Shown in pieces: positions 22,585 through 35,300 of a DNA stretch of 64,000 bases. The notes under the pieces were generated by a model, which worked only from the letters and a program-made list of their open reading frames with translations, made no database searches and had not been told where the DNA came from. Numbering within the stretch: position 1 is the stretch's first letter; every line of letters starts with the position of its first letter. The DNA comes from Erythroxylum novogranatense (taxonomy: Eukaryota; Streptophyta; Magnoliopsida; Malpighiales; Erythroxylaceae). The DNA lies in contig CM057231.1 of NCBI GenBank assembly GCA_029891385.1, positions 22,599,300-22,663,299 of the forward strand, in the 5' to 3' direction. Both the position numbers and the translations under genes were made by a program.

Positions 22585-23225
22585 TGATCTTCTGAAAATT
22601 TGTAGTTTATGTCAAGAGCTTTCTGTAGCCATAAAGTTTGATATTTTTCGATATCGGGAGTGAGAGTTATGATTAGTCAAAATTCGCTTGAAGTTTGACT
22701 TTTTGAGGGAAAAGTTGACTTTTTGATTTAGGCAAAATTCGAGAAAGTGATCGACATGAACATTGTAGCCTCTGTCGAGAGCTTTTTGTGGACATAAAGT
22801 TTGCTATTTTTCGATGTCGGGATTGAGAGATATGATTTTCTGAAGATATGCTTTGTTTTGAAAATGCTATTAAGTATAGATTTGTGTGTTCTAGGTTTCG
22901 AGGCCACTCGTCGTATGGATTTAGTTTGAATTGGAGTAAGTGGTCTTCATGAAAGTTTTAGATGATATTTTTATCTTTCCATTGATATAAAGTTTGCAAT
23001 TTTTCGATATCGGGGCTAGGAGTTATGAGCGATTAAAAATTGGAAGTCGTTTAGGAAAAGCTGTTTTGGACAGAATCTTTGATTGAGTTTTCAACCTCTT
23101 TCGAGACCTAATTTGATTTTGAGTTCTTCAGGGAAGTTGTAGTGCTTCCTTTGATATTTCTATTGACACTAAATTTGTCAAATTTCAAGTTCGGAATCGA
23201 GAGATATGATTTTGGAAAAATTCAG
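22585..23225 (+). repeat. Degenerate 150-190-bp tandem repeats, clearest array
   Basis: Four units each with: a TTGTAG(C/T)-like block, a GAGCTTT(C/T)TGT or TCTTTCCATTGA block, (AT)AAAGTTTG, ATTTTTCGATATCGGG, and GAG(T/A)TATGA. The last block lies near 22674, 22826, 23020 and 23200. Related blocks occur in the LTRs at 13059, 8505 and (inverted) 20690, hence across more than one family. Confidence 0.7.
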
Positions 23226-24158
23226 TTTTGACGTTCCGTTACTTTGTTTCTTTATCCGATCCCTTTCGTAATCTCTTGCTTATAATTCCTTCGTCCGACA
23301 TCCGATTGATTTGATTCTCAAAGCGTTGGATTCTTAAGAAAATTAATTCCATTTTTATGAAGAATTATGATTTTTAGGAGATTAAATGGAAAGAGATTGG
23401 TTGAACCAAAGTAAGAGATTTGGTTATAAGTTATAAGTTGGATAATTTTCTGAACATGGTTCGGTATTTTGTGATTTTCGGGAGCTGTACAACTCCGATT
23501 GAGTTGATTCTTGAGGGGAAATAAAATTAAGATATAGGGATACAAATCTTGTGAAGGGATCAAAATTTAATTTCATCCCTAAGATTGATAATTTCTGGAA
23601 TTAAATTCGCGTAATGTTCAGTCTTGGATTTTTCGCAGGTCCGATAGTATTTCGGCTATAACTTCTTCGTTTCTGATCCGAATTAAACGCGGTTAGTGGC
23701 GTTGGATTTGTATGATGTAGAGGAACAAGTTTCAAGAAGAAAGTTTATCCAAATTATTTCGTTTAGATGCTTGAAAATAGGACGCAAGTAGTCAGTTTTT
23801 CAAAATCCTGTGCAGAGGCAGTGGTGGAATATTGCTTAAGTGAGGGACATTTTTGTCTTTTACCCCTCATTTTTAATGACATGGCAGAAACACATCTTGT
23901 GCTGTCGTTTGGAGGGCTGGAATTCATGAAATAAGAAGAAAAAAATAAGAAAGAAAAATAGAAGAAAAAGAGAAGAGAAAGAATCGAAGAGGGAGAGAAG
24001 AAGAGAATGAAGAATCGGTTATGGAGGAAGATGATGAAAGGTACGTAAAGGTTGGTTTTTTTCCATGAGTTTTGCATGGATTTCAAGGGGAAAGGGAAGA
24101 AAGAAGATGAAGTTACCATTGGAGCTTAGGAATTTCAAAAATCTAGAGAGAGAAAGAG

Positions 24159-25952
24159 GTAAGAGAAATTTCAATCTTTGAGTTTTTTCTTAAAATTTGG
24201 TTTAGAATCATGGAAAATGATATTAGTATGTGATTTATGAAGTCAATTGTGATGATTATGCCTTAAGTGAGATTTAATTTTGGTTAATTGATTGATTAGG
24301 ATTATGTCAAATTTTGAAATTGAGGGTTTTTGAAATTGATGCTTTAGATAGCTTGGATTAGTGATGAATTTGAGATATTCTAAATTAATTTTGATGTTTA
24401 TGCTTTAGGTGAAGTTTAATTTGAAAAATTGTAAATTGGGGGTTTAGGCTTAATTTGAAATTTGGGGATTTTGTGAATTAATGGTGTAGAATCATCAATA
24501 CTAGTATGAATTGGTGAAATATGAAATCAATTTTGAGGAAATTGTGATTTATGATATGTAATTTGTGTAAATTGGTTTAGGCCAATTTTGAAAATTGGGG
24601 ATTTTCAAAATTGGAGATTGAAATAGCTTGAATATGTGGGGAATTGATGTTTCCTAAGCTCAATTTGAGTAATTAAGTTAAATATGATATTGAATTTGAG
24701 TGGATTGGTTTAGGTGCATTTTGGAATTTGAGGATTTTGAAGGATTTTGGAAATTCATGATTTAGATAGCTTGATTTTATGTGGAATTAGTGTTTTCTAA
24801 GTTTAAATTAATGAATTATGACATTTATGAAGTTGAATTTGGATTAATTTGGTTTAGGAAATTTTAATGTGGAAGAAAGAAGAAGGCTTTGGAGCAATTG
24901 AGGCCTGAAAGCAAGTTGTTAGCATGGATATGAGGTGGGTATTATATTTATTTATTGAATTGTAAGCTAAGAATGTGATTTTGAAAATTAAAGAAAGCAA
25001 AATTTGATTTTGATAAATTATTGTTGATAAAAGGGTTGAAAAGGTTGTAAATGTTTGATATTATGATTTCAAAAGGTTAAATGAGTTTTAGAAAATGCAA
25101 GATTTATGAAATTCATGGTTTTCAAATTATTTGATTTATGATTTAAATGATTTAAAGAATTAGTGCATATATTGTGATGAATTTGATGAATATGTGATTT
25201 AAGTGATGATGTGAATTGCATTAGATTTGTATTGTAAATTCTTGTGGATACGTGCTTGTGTCATTTATGATACAATATGATGATATGATTTGAAAAATGT
25301 GAAAAATCAAGATTTTTGAAAAGTGCCTTCGGGCAATTTGAAATTTCGTTTTGCTTATGTGCTATGTGGGTTTGGTCAAGTCCCTTGTGAGTCAGTGCAC
25401 TGTCTATACCTATTTTAAGCCTTCGCTCGACTGTCTGCAAGAGGCAATGGAGTTCCGATCACGGACTCCCTTCACGGCTGCACATGACCACTATGCAAAA
25501 ATGTGCAGTACGTCTTGTTATGGACCAAACCGAACCATTTAATGTGTTATTGTGATTTGTGTTGGATGCCGCGGTATAACTCATGAAACACACGCCTTGT
25601 GATATAACTCGCAAACACCTACGGGTAGGGTGTGGGGTCCAACATCAAACCATTCTGTTATGTTATGTGGTTTTTGATTTTGTTTATGTGCTATGTGATG
25701 CATTCATGTTTAAAGATTTGCATGATTGGTAAAAAGTTTGAGAATTTGAGAAATGAGAAAGTGAAATTTTCAATTATGAATTTCGGAAACTGTTTATGAA
25801 TGTTTTGGAAAGTTTGAAAATGGGTTTTTGGATAAATTTCCGAATGGGAAATGTTTGAAAAATTTGAAAAGATAATTTTCGCTTATGTTTCAATTTATAA
25901 ATATATTATCCACGAGCTTCCGAGCTCACCTCCCTTTCATCCCCATCTCTAG
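24159..25952 (+). other. Putative intron inside the solo LTR
   Basis: Donor AAAGAG|GTAAGAG at 24159 directly after a GA-rich leader (23925-24158); acceptor CCCCATCTCTAG|GT ending at 25952. I did not see a convincing TATA upstream in this copy. Confidence 0.35.
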
Positions 25953-26821
25953 GTTTCGTGCAGGAGATCGGATGAAAGAGTATCAAGACATTTGATTTGA
26001 TTTTGTATTATTTGGATTTTTGTGCAAATTGAGATTTTGGTATTAAGATTGAATATGGTGAATTTCCATGTATGTATATGATTTATGAAGTTTGTATGAA
26101 ATTGTGTATATTAGGTTGATGTAAAAAAATGAAGAGGTCGATGTACGGATTTTGAATTCTGTGATTGTAAATGATTTTGGAAATTGTATATGAAATTGTG
26201 TATGATTTTGGGAAAATATATTGTTAATTGATATGGGAATTTGATTGAAGTGTTTAGAACTAAAATTGCGTTTGTTTGCTGGTGTTTAGATTCCGGACGG
26301 GAGAGTCCGATGATTATGGATTTTGTGATATTAGAAGTGTGTTTTTCCTTGCAGAAATTTTTGGGATAGGATAAATGCAGCCGTTATGCTGCCGAATTTT
26401 TGTTAGAAAATAAATTGGAAATGAAGAAAAATAAAATTCAGATGTATAAAAGATGAATTTAAGAGATTGGTATTAATGCTAAGAAGTTTGTTCTGATTTG
26501 AGTGAGATTTGGGATTTGTATGAGTATCCAAGCATATGATGATTTTGTATGTAATGGAATAAAGTGATTAAGTAAAGAGAAAAGGAATGAAAAAGAGAAG
26601 AAAGAAAAAAAAAATTATACCGGATTCCGGAATGGTACGTCTTAGGGTTTCCAACGCGATTAGTTTCCTATGCTTCATGTTTGCAACGGATGTCAATGTT
26701 TGTTCAGGTTGATTAATTCGTTCGCTTTGTATTTGATTCGATTCGCATTCGATTCCGAATTCTGTTTGTTTTCGGTTTCCGCTTTCCGGTTGGGATCCGG
26801 TTCCCGGATCGGGTCCCAACA

Positions 26822-27403
26822 GTAACCACACTCCTATACATCTAATCATTTTCAAACTATAAAGCAACACATTTCAAAGTAATATATACAAGAATACTTT
26901 ACAACTCAATTCTCTTGCATTTACATGAACAACATAGGTTAATACAAAGCTTTAGAGGGAATTTTATCCCTAATACAAAAAAAGTATCCAAAAGTCAAAT
27001 TACAAAGAAAATTACATAACCAAATAACCTTTTTGCTAAAATGCATATAAAGCTTTGGTGTTAAAATCCAACTTCCAAAATCAAAATAAAACAGGAGTAA
27101 TGCCTTGATCCGGTGCCTTTACTCATTTTCTCGGTCGTCGCTTGTGGAGGGGAAAATGGGGTGTGAGCTCGACGACTCAATAGGTAACAATTTAATAATC
27201 AAGAATAAGCAAAAACATTCTTTAACAATTACTTTCAAAGCAATTTTACCAAAATCATCTTTGCCCTTAAGAAAATCTCCATCATATTCAATTGATCAAA
27301 ACATTTAAAAAAAACAACATAGACATACAAAAACAACATAGACAAAGCATATCACATAATCACATAGAGGTTGGTTTGGGTGGATCCAACGGAACGTATT
27401 ACA
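26822..27403 (-). repeat. Tekay1 3' LTR, piece 2
   Basis: Continues the LTR after the solo-LTR insertion and matches 62511-63085 of the right LTR. It holds the Tekay1 version of the GGGTAACA...GAGCTC block (27150-27195). It ends in TTACA, half of the target duplication of the next element. Confidence 0.9.
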
Positions 27404-27953
27404 TGTAACATCCCGTTACCGAAGTGACGGGTATATTTGTAAATTGGATCGGGTCAGGTTAAAGTACAGGCAAATGTGAATTCTTCATGCATTATAGTTT
27501 CTATAGTCATCAGTAAATGATTATTGATGGCATAAGTATATGAATATGCGTACATGTATGACATTTCCCGATTGAATTGTGGAAATTGGAAATTTGTGCG
27601 AAAAGTGTATAAATGAGTTTTGTATATGAATTGGAATGAGAAAATTTGAATTTAGAGAACTGGATTATGAGATTGGAGTGTAGGAATATGCAATTCCTTA
27701 TTTTGTGAATTTATGAAAATTTTTCTGGAATTTTTAGAGAATCGAGTCCGGACCGGAAAAATGGTATAGTGACTGATAAACCGGATTCCGGGTCCGTGAT
27801 TGATTGGCAATTGATATGAGGCAAGTTGAATTATGACTTTAGGATTTATTATTAATTGTTATTGCGTATTGGGAGAAATTAGAATCAGAAATTGGATTGA
27901 GGTTGTTCGATTCGGATGGTGGCAATTACTTGCCAAACAAGTCTTAAGGTATT

Positions 27954-27968
27954 GATATATATATATAA
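27954..27968 (+). promoter_or_regulatory. Putative TATA box, 5' LTR of the LARD-like element
   Basis: An alternating TATATATATATATAA run about 125 bases before a splice-donor-like site; the same box is at 32934-32948 in the 3' LTR. Good placement for transcription starting near 27985-28000. Confidence 0.5.
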
Positions 27969-28339
27969 CTTAAGCCTTTGAAATTTGATGATGCTTATAC
28001 ATTACGGAGAAATTGCTTTGTTCTTCTTCTTCCTGCGTGGATTTCTTGGTGATTTGGAAAGGTTTAAAGCTTGAATCAAGTAAGTCTTTGTTTCCTTATG
28101 ATATAAGTTGTTTAATTTGATCATTGATTGAGTTATGAAATTGTTTAGAGAATTTGAAAGTTTCAGATGTTAGGGTTTTTGAGAAAATGTTGAGTTTGAT
28201 TTGGGATTTTGATGAATAATAAGTTTTAGATAGTTTTGAGGTTAGAAATGAGTTCAGTATAGTGTATGAAACTAATTGGGAGTGTTTAGAATGGATTTGG
28301 ATGGAGTAGAATCTAAGAAATCTAGAAATTTCTGGGTTT

Positions 28340-28540
28340 TCTGGGCGTGTTAAATGCGTTACTTGTGCAAGATGAAGAACACGCCATGGCGAAATCTGAA
28401 TGCTTCAGACGCCGTGACGTGAGAAAAGCGCTTGCCATGGCGGAAGAAAGAAGCACGTCGCGACGTCTGTGATGCGTACACCCTTGGCGGGCGAGTTACG
28501 TCGCGGCGAATGTGAAGAAAATGGGAGTTCATGGCGAAGG
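28340..28540. repeat. CpG-rich palindrome cluster in the LARD 5' LTR
   Basis: Repeated ACGCCATGGCG, CACGTCGCGACG and ACGTCGCGGCGAA, which read as one palindromic motif in various stages of CpG loss (CGCCGCGGCG to CGCCATGGCG). The 3' LTR counterpart (33325-33530) differs by several small gaps. Confidence 0.75.
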
Positions 28541-29908
28541 ATCCGATCTTGCTATGAGGAATCTGATTTTTCCAAATGAGATTTTGAGGTTTTAAATTAT
28601 GGGGATCTAGGAATTTGATAGTTCAATTACCTATGGATTAAATTCAATATGGAGATTATGAATTTGGAGGATTAGTTTCTAATGGATTGGCTATGGATCA
28701 ATTGAATTTCTGAGACTAGGAATTTCAATCTGGGAGAATGAAATGAAGTGATTTTTAAGATGATTGTTACAAGTAATGAATTTGAGATTTGATTTCAATT
28801 GAATTGTTTTCTAAGTGATTAATTGGAATTTAGAGATTAAGAATTTGAATTGATAAGATGGAATTTTGGATTTTAATTCGATGATTATGGGAATCTAGTG
28901 ACAATAAATAACGATTGTGATTTTAATTGGAAGGTGACTGTAGAGAATTGGATATTAGTCTATTGACTTATGGTAATTGGATTTTGCTATGAATTAGAGT
29001 GAAAGTGATCGAATTGGGAAAATTTAGGGAATGTCATAACATGTACAGTACTCAGTGTATTTGCTATATTTGCATTTTTGAATATTGGAAATTGTGCAAT
29101 GAGTGATATTCGATTTTTCTGATTGTTTTAAAGGCACCGATGGAGCAATTCCACAGGCGATCTTGACTTCAGTGTAGCTTTCGGAAGTGCAGGTGAGTAA
29201 CCTAGTTGGTTTCTCAACCTATATATGTTACATTTTGTGTATATATGCCATGTGGAGATACGGATGGATATGTGTGACTGTTTTGATTGATTTCGAACCA
29301 TGGGTGTTCGAAATATTGAATTGCGATATTGAAGTGAAAATGTGAATAAATGTGTATAAATGCATTAGCGAATTGAGTTGTAAATGCATTAGTGAAATGA
29401 ATTGAGTTTGGATATGATTGAGATATCGGACCAAAGGTCCGAAGAAATGAAAAGTGGTATCGAAATGGAAAGTGACATATGCATTCATGCATAATTGAAT
29501 GATCAGATAATGGTCGTTGTGACCGGTGGTACCAACGTATTGAGCCACGAGCTCGATGCATTATGCGAATCCTTTGGGCTTATCGAGGCATATCACGCCC
29601 AATGTATATGAGAGCAGTAAGCTCGGCATGACGAGACCTCGGTCCAACGATTATTAGAGCCTCAGGCTCACCGCAGGGCATATTACGCCCAACGATTTCA
29701 GAGCCACTGGCTCAACGTAAATGAGCTCAGGCGCACGGTCACAACAACGGAATGAAAATAGAAAAGTGTCACATGTGCATCATATATATGAATGATTAAA
29801 TGCGATTTGTTTGTGGTAGGCGGTATGCCTTATATGTGTGAAATTGGTAATGCATGGATTAATTTGGAATGTGATATTATGTGATACAATGTGAATTGAC
29901 TGTATATG

Positions 29909-29966
29909 CATGAGTTGGGTGAACCATCGATGATGGTTTCTCACTGAGTCCGCAAACTCACCCAAC
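29909..29966. other. Nested inverted repeat (possible hairpin) near the LTR acceptor
   Basis: GTTGGGTGA near 29912 pairs with TCACCCAAC near 29957; between them AACCATC and GATGGTT pair again. The same structure is at 34858-34915 in the 3' LTR and, decayed, near 12036-12095. It lies 15-25 bases before the putative splice acceptor. Confidence 0.6.
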
Positions 29967-30338
29967 ATTGCATCTATTTTTCAGGAAATGAAGAGTACCC
30001 CGTTGGGCAAACGGGAGTATGACTACCGCTAGCAACGCAGAGTAAAGGGTCGGGATCAGTGTTGTTCACATCTGCATTAGTGTAGTGATTTATTCAGTGG
30101 GCCCTTTTGGTCTATGTTGTAATTGTATGGTTATACTGAAAATGATTTTGTAATAAAGTGGGCACAAATTGTTATTGATTCTGCGCACTCAATCGGTTTT
30201 CAAAATGAAAAGAAAAATGTCATAGCGAGTTTTAAAGTGTATTTGATTTGCTCTAGCATACCACCCTCGCGGGTCACGGGCTCGGATATCACTGTAGATG
30301 TCGGGTTCGAGTCTCGCGGGAGTGGGGTGTTACATTTG

Positions 30339-30350
30339 TGGTATCAGAGC
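30339..30350 (+). other. Primer binding site, initiator Met-tRNA (LARD-like element)
   Basis: TGGTATCAGAGC four bases after the LTR end GTTACA, complementary to the initiator Met-tRNA 3' end. Confidence 0.9.
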
Positions 30351-32367
30351 CCAGAAGTACAATCTTACATGGGCTGTCTGAAAAGTGTGTCAAATTGCAT
30401 ACATTTAAGTCATGTCATTGGCAGATAGTGACAACTGATCCCCAGTCTAGCATATGAGTCTCATACATGAGCCTGTACTAGTGTTTAAGTGATGAGAAAT
30501 AGTGAGGAAAAAGATGATATGTGAGAATGTGATAAAAAGGAAATTGGGAATGTTGTGAAATAAGAAAAAGTGTATGGTTCGATTTGACAAATGAGGATTT
30601 AGTGTATTGGTATTAGTGAATATGTTATAATGAGCAACATCATGCTATATTGGAATGTATCTTGGGATGGAGAATAGATATGAATGTATAGTGGTAAATT
30701 GATAAAGGAAATAGCGATATGATAAAATTGGTAGGATTGACGATTGTATAAACAAAGTGAATGGAATTAAAATGTTACTGCAATTATAGAGAATACAATT
30801 GGGTTTGATTTGGTGATAAGAGTTATGAATAGGATTTGTGACTTAAAGTCAGAATGTGTTAAGTGAGGAAATCGAGAATGATTGCATAAGCTGTGATATT
30901 GATTTGAGAATGAAAATTTATAAGTATGAATCAATAATGAAAATGATGGAATGTACATCGTGATATGTATTTACGTGTGATTAATCTTGTGTAAGACAAA
31001 TGAATAAAAAGATTGAAATGTAAGACAATGGTAAGGGTAGATGAAAAGGTTATCAAGGATGAGTTGAATTGCCTATGTGAATGCACACGATGATGGGAAT
31101 ACATCACGATGAAGTGAAAATATGAAGCTATGGGAATGATATGGAATCAATTGGTGAGTCGATGAGAACCTTGATCATAGTTTTATGATTAAAGATCATT
31201 GTGAGTTAGAGTAAGAAGTGAAAGTGCCTATAGTGATTTATTGAAATGAATTAAGATTGTATGGCGGATATGAATGGAGTCATAGATTGGATAGTGTAGC
31301 GATTAATTGGTGAATTATTTTACACTTGTCTCTTGATGTTGATGAAATGATTTTGATGATGCATACCTCGATGTGTAGTATTTAAAGGATGTTCGATTTA
31401 TATGAATTGAGGCATAAGCGATTCATATGGGATAGTATGAGTATAGTTAAAAGTGATTTCATAAGGCATTTCGAATGTCTGGCAAGAAATGTGACAATTG
31501 TTGTTGATTAGGGTGATACCACTTAAGGAATTGTAAGAGGAATTGTATGAAATGATTAAAGCTTTATGTTCTAATAAGAGTGTATTGGAAGGGTGATAGA
31601 AAGTAGAGTCTGACATTGAGTAATTGTTTGTGTGAATAACCAACAGACTTGACTGTTGGAGATAAATGTGAAATCGATATTGTGGAATTTATAAGGATAT
31701 GAGATTGATGTAAAATTCACATTGATAGAGAGTATATTAATTGTATTGGTATTACCAGTTGAAAAGTGTATAAGGGGTCAAAAGTGTGCGCTATTAGAGA
31801 TTGTGTAAATCAGATGAAATGAATCTGAAATAGAAATTGTGAAACATAGTAAATGACGATGAATTGAATTGATTTTTATCGAGGTTGCTGGCATCGTATG
31901 AAATTGGTGTTTGAACCATATAGTGATGTGATCGATAATTGATTAATGAAATGTTTTGAAGTGTATCGCCTCGATCAAGATACACTTAGATTGAGAATAA
32001 AGGTAAAATTGGGAGAAAATAAATTTGTTATAAGCGGCCTCGATGTGATTATCTTTGTGAATCGATGTGATTGTCTTTGTAAATAGAAGTTAGTGTAGAA
32101 TTAAAAGAGTGATTGGGATTTGTAAAGTGTTATATGAGCAGAGATAAGGAATATTGATATGATCGGATGTGTGTATGATTGGATTAAAATAAAGAATAGT
32201 GAATCTGATGTGGAAATTGAGAAAGGAAAAGAGGTAATTGATTGTATTAATTTCGGTGAATTGGCATAAATAGAATTCTACATTGATATAGAGGAAGCAG
32301 TGTTATAGTGATCGGAATAAATCTCCGACTTCCTAATCGATCGTATGTGAAATTTCGAGGACGAAAT

Positions 32368-32385
32368 TTTTATTAGGAGGAGAAT
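32368..32385 (+). other. Polypurine tract of the LARD-like element
   Basis: TTTATTAGGAGGAGAAT directly before the 3' LTR, preceded by a CGAGGACGAAATTT block also found beside the Tekay polypurine tracts (on the other strand near 38100 and 56230). That shared block suggests mobilisation by a chromovirus. Confidence 0.8.
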
Positions 32386-35300
32386 TGTAACATCCGTTAT
32401 CAAGTGACGGGTATATTTATAAATTGGATCGAATTAGGGTTAAAGTACGAGCAAATGTGAATTCTTCATGCATTATAGTTTCTATAGTCATCGGTAAATG
32501 ATTATTGATGGCATAAGTATATGAATATCGTACATGTATGACATTTCCGATTGAATTGTGGAAATTGGAAATTTGTGCGAAAAGTGTATAAATGAGTTTT
32601 GTATATGAATTGGAATGAGAAAAATTGAATTTAGAGAACTGGATTATGAGATTGGAGTGTAGGAATATGCAATTCCTAATTTTGTGAATTTATGAAAATT
32701 TTTCTGGAATTTTTAGAGAATCGAGTCCGGACTGGAAAAATGGTATAGTGACTGATAAACCGGATTCCGGGTCCGTGATTGATTGGCAATTGATATGAGG
32801 CAAGTTGAATAATGATTTTAGGATTTATTATTAATTGTTATTGCGTATTGGGAGAAATTAGAATCAGAAATTGGATTGAGGTTGTTCGATCTGGACTGGT
32901 GGTAATTAATTGCCAAACAAGTCTTAAGGTATTGATATATATATATAACTTAAGCCTTTGAAATTTGATGATGCTTATACATTACGGAGAAATTGCTTTG
33001 TTCTTCTTCTTCCCTTGCGTGGATTTCTTGGTGATTTGGAAAGGTTTAAAGCTTGAATCAAGTAAGTCTTTGTTTCCTTATGATATAAGTTGTTTAATTT
33101 GATCATTGATTGAGTTATGAAATTGTTTAGAGAATTTGAAAGTTTGGATGTTAGGGTTTTGAGAAAATGTTGAGTTTGATTTGGGATTTTGATGAATAAT
33201 AAGTTTTAGATAGTTTTGAGGTTAGAAATGAGTTCAGTATAGTGTATGAAACTAATTGGGAGTGTTTAGAATGGATTTGGATGGAGTAGAATCTGAGAAA
33301 TCTGGAAATTTCTGGGTTTTCAGGCGTGTTAAATGCGTACGCCTTGTGACATGAAGAACACGCCTTGGCGAAAGAAATGCCATACGCCGCGACGTCTTGT
33401 GGAAAGCGCTTGTGATGAGGAAGAAAGAACACGTCGCGGCGTCTGTGATGCGTCACGCCATGACGAAAAGCGATTCGCCCTTGCAATGACGTGAAGAAAA
33501 TGGGAGCTTGTCGCGGCGAGGAATGCTGATTTTTCCAAAATGAGATTTTTGAGGTTTTAAATTATGGAGATCTAGGAATTTGATAGTTCAATTGCTATGG
33601 ATTAAATTCAATATGGAGATTATGAATTTGGAGGATTAGTTTCTAATGGATTGGTATGGATCAATTGAATTTACGAGACTAGAATTTCAATCTGGGAGAA
33701 TGAAATGAAGTGATTTTTAAGATGATTGTTACAAGTAATGAATTTGAGATTTGATTTCAATTGAATTGTTTTCTAAGTGATTAATTGGAATTTAGAGATT
33801 AAGAATTTGAATTGATAAGATGGAATTTGGATTTTAATTCGATGATTATGGGAATCTAGTGACAATAAATAGTGATTGTGATTTTAATTGGAAGGTTGCG
33901 AGAGAATTGGATATTAGTCTATTGACTTATGGTAATTGGATTTTGCTATGAATTAGAGTGAAAGTGATCGAATTGGGAAAATTTAGGAATGTCATAACAT
34001 ATACGATTACTCGAGTGTATTTGCTATATTTGCATTTTGAATATTGGAAATTGTGCGATGAGTGATATCCGATTTTTCGATTGTTTTAAAGGCACCGATG
34101 GAGCAATTCCACGGGCAGTGCTGAGACTTCCAGGCTGTAGCTCGGAAGTGCAGGTGAGTAACCTAGTTGGTTTCTCAACCTATATGTGTTACATTTTGTG
34201 TATATATGCCATGTGGAGATACGGATGGATATGTGTGACTGTTTTGATTGATTTCGAACCATGGGTGTTCAAAATATTGGATTGAGATATGGAAGTGCAA
34301 AATGTGAATAAATGTGCATAAATGCAATAGTGAATCGAATTGTAAAAGTGTTAGTGAAATAATTGAGATATGTATATGATCGAAATACGGACTAAAGGTC
34401 AGAAGAAATGAGATATGATGATGAAATGTGAATGACATATGCACTCATGCATAATTAAATGATCGAGATAATGATAGTTGTTAACCCGAGGCGCCATTGT
34501 ATATTTGAGGGCCTTGTGGTAAAACCCATGAACACACGCCGCATGATAAAACTCGCAAACACCTACGGGTGGGGTGTGGGGTCTACTATGTGAAAGGGAT
34601 TAGTGCATACCAGTGGGCTCTCCTATCCCTAATGTGAGTGGGCGTAGTGCATACCAGAGGACCCTCCTACTTGCCAAAAATGTGATTCTTGATTTACGAT
34701 TGCGCTCGGTCACAACAATGAAATGAAATCGAAAGTGTCACATGCATCTGCATATGTAAATGATCTAAAGTGAGCGTGTGAAAGTGAAATTGAATGCTGC
34801 GTGAATATATGAAAGTGTGAATATGTGATTCAGTGTGTATATGAATTGTGAATGCATGAGTTGGGTGAACCATCGATGATGGTTTCTCATTGATTTCGCG
34901 AACTCACCCAACATTGCATCTATTTTTCAGGAACTGAAGAGTACCCCGTTAGACTAACGGGAGTATGATCGTTGCTAGCAAGGCAGAGTAGCGGGTCGGG
35001 ATCAGTGTCGTCACATCTGCATGAGTATAGTGTTTTGTTTGGTGGGCCCTAGCTTAATAAATGTAAAAGTGTATTGAGATTTTGATTACTGAATTGTGTT
35101 CAGAAATGGCATTGAGCCCAGTTGGGTCATGCCTTTCTGCTTATGTACTGATTGAGCACTGTCGAGTGCTAATTAATAACTGAAAGTGTTTTGTATCTGA
35201 AAATGTTTTTGTGATATGTCGGGCCCAAAGTGTGTTTTGATTTCCGCGCGTTAAAACATTTTTGGAAGAAAAAATTTCATAACGAGTTTTAATTGTGATT

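Larger units (their letters stand above)
22251..26826 (+). mobile_element. Gypsy solo LTR (4566 bp) in the Tekay1 left LTR
   Basis: The insert is 22256-26821, starting TGTTGGACCCCGAACTTTT and ending CGGGTCCCAACA. Flanks are GCAAC (22251-22255) and GTAAC (26822-26826), one C-to-T apart. The empty site GCAACCACACTCC is intact in the right LTR at 62511, proving the insertion. Contains degenerate 180-bp repeats, a GA-rich leader, splice-like sites and the CCACGAGC block, but no coding region or primer site. Confidence 0.93.
28080..29984 (+). other. Putative intron inside the 5' LTR
   Basis: Donor TCAA|GTAAGTC at 28080 and acceptor CATCTATTTTTCAG|GA ending at 29984, 1905 bp. Both sites are conserved in the 3' LTR (33062 and 34930). 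Confidence 0.4.
27404..30334 (+). repeat. 5' LTR of the LARD-like element
   Basis: 2931 bp. Landmarks in order: a TATATATATATA box at 27954-27968, a CTTCTTCTTCC leader, splice-donor-like CAA|GTAAGTC at 28080, CpG-rich palindromes at 28340-28540, repeated GAGCC/GGCTC and CATATTACGCCCAA motifs at 29530-29740, a hairpin at 29909-29966, and acceptor TTTTTCAG|GA ending 29984. Compared with the 3' LTR it is nearly identical except for 29525-29735, which is a different sequence. Confidence 0.9.
30335..32385 (+). other. Non-coding interior of the LARD-like element
   Basis: 2051 bp with no gag, protease, RT or integrase motif in any frame. Open frames are short (the longest on the + strand is 30123-30428, across the LTR/primer junction) and none looks like a protein. 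It begins with the primer site and ends with a polypurine tract. It may carry a packaging signal. Confidence 0.8.

Noticed and set aside
29214..29561. Overlapping - strand frames (also at 34175-34444) as genes
   Set aside because: They are LTR sequence of the LARD-like element, antisense and His/Ile-rich from AT-rich DNA.
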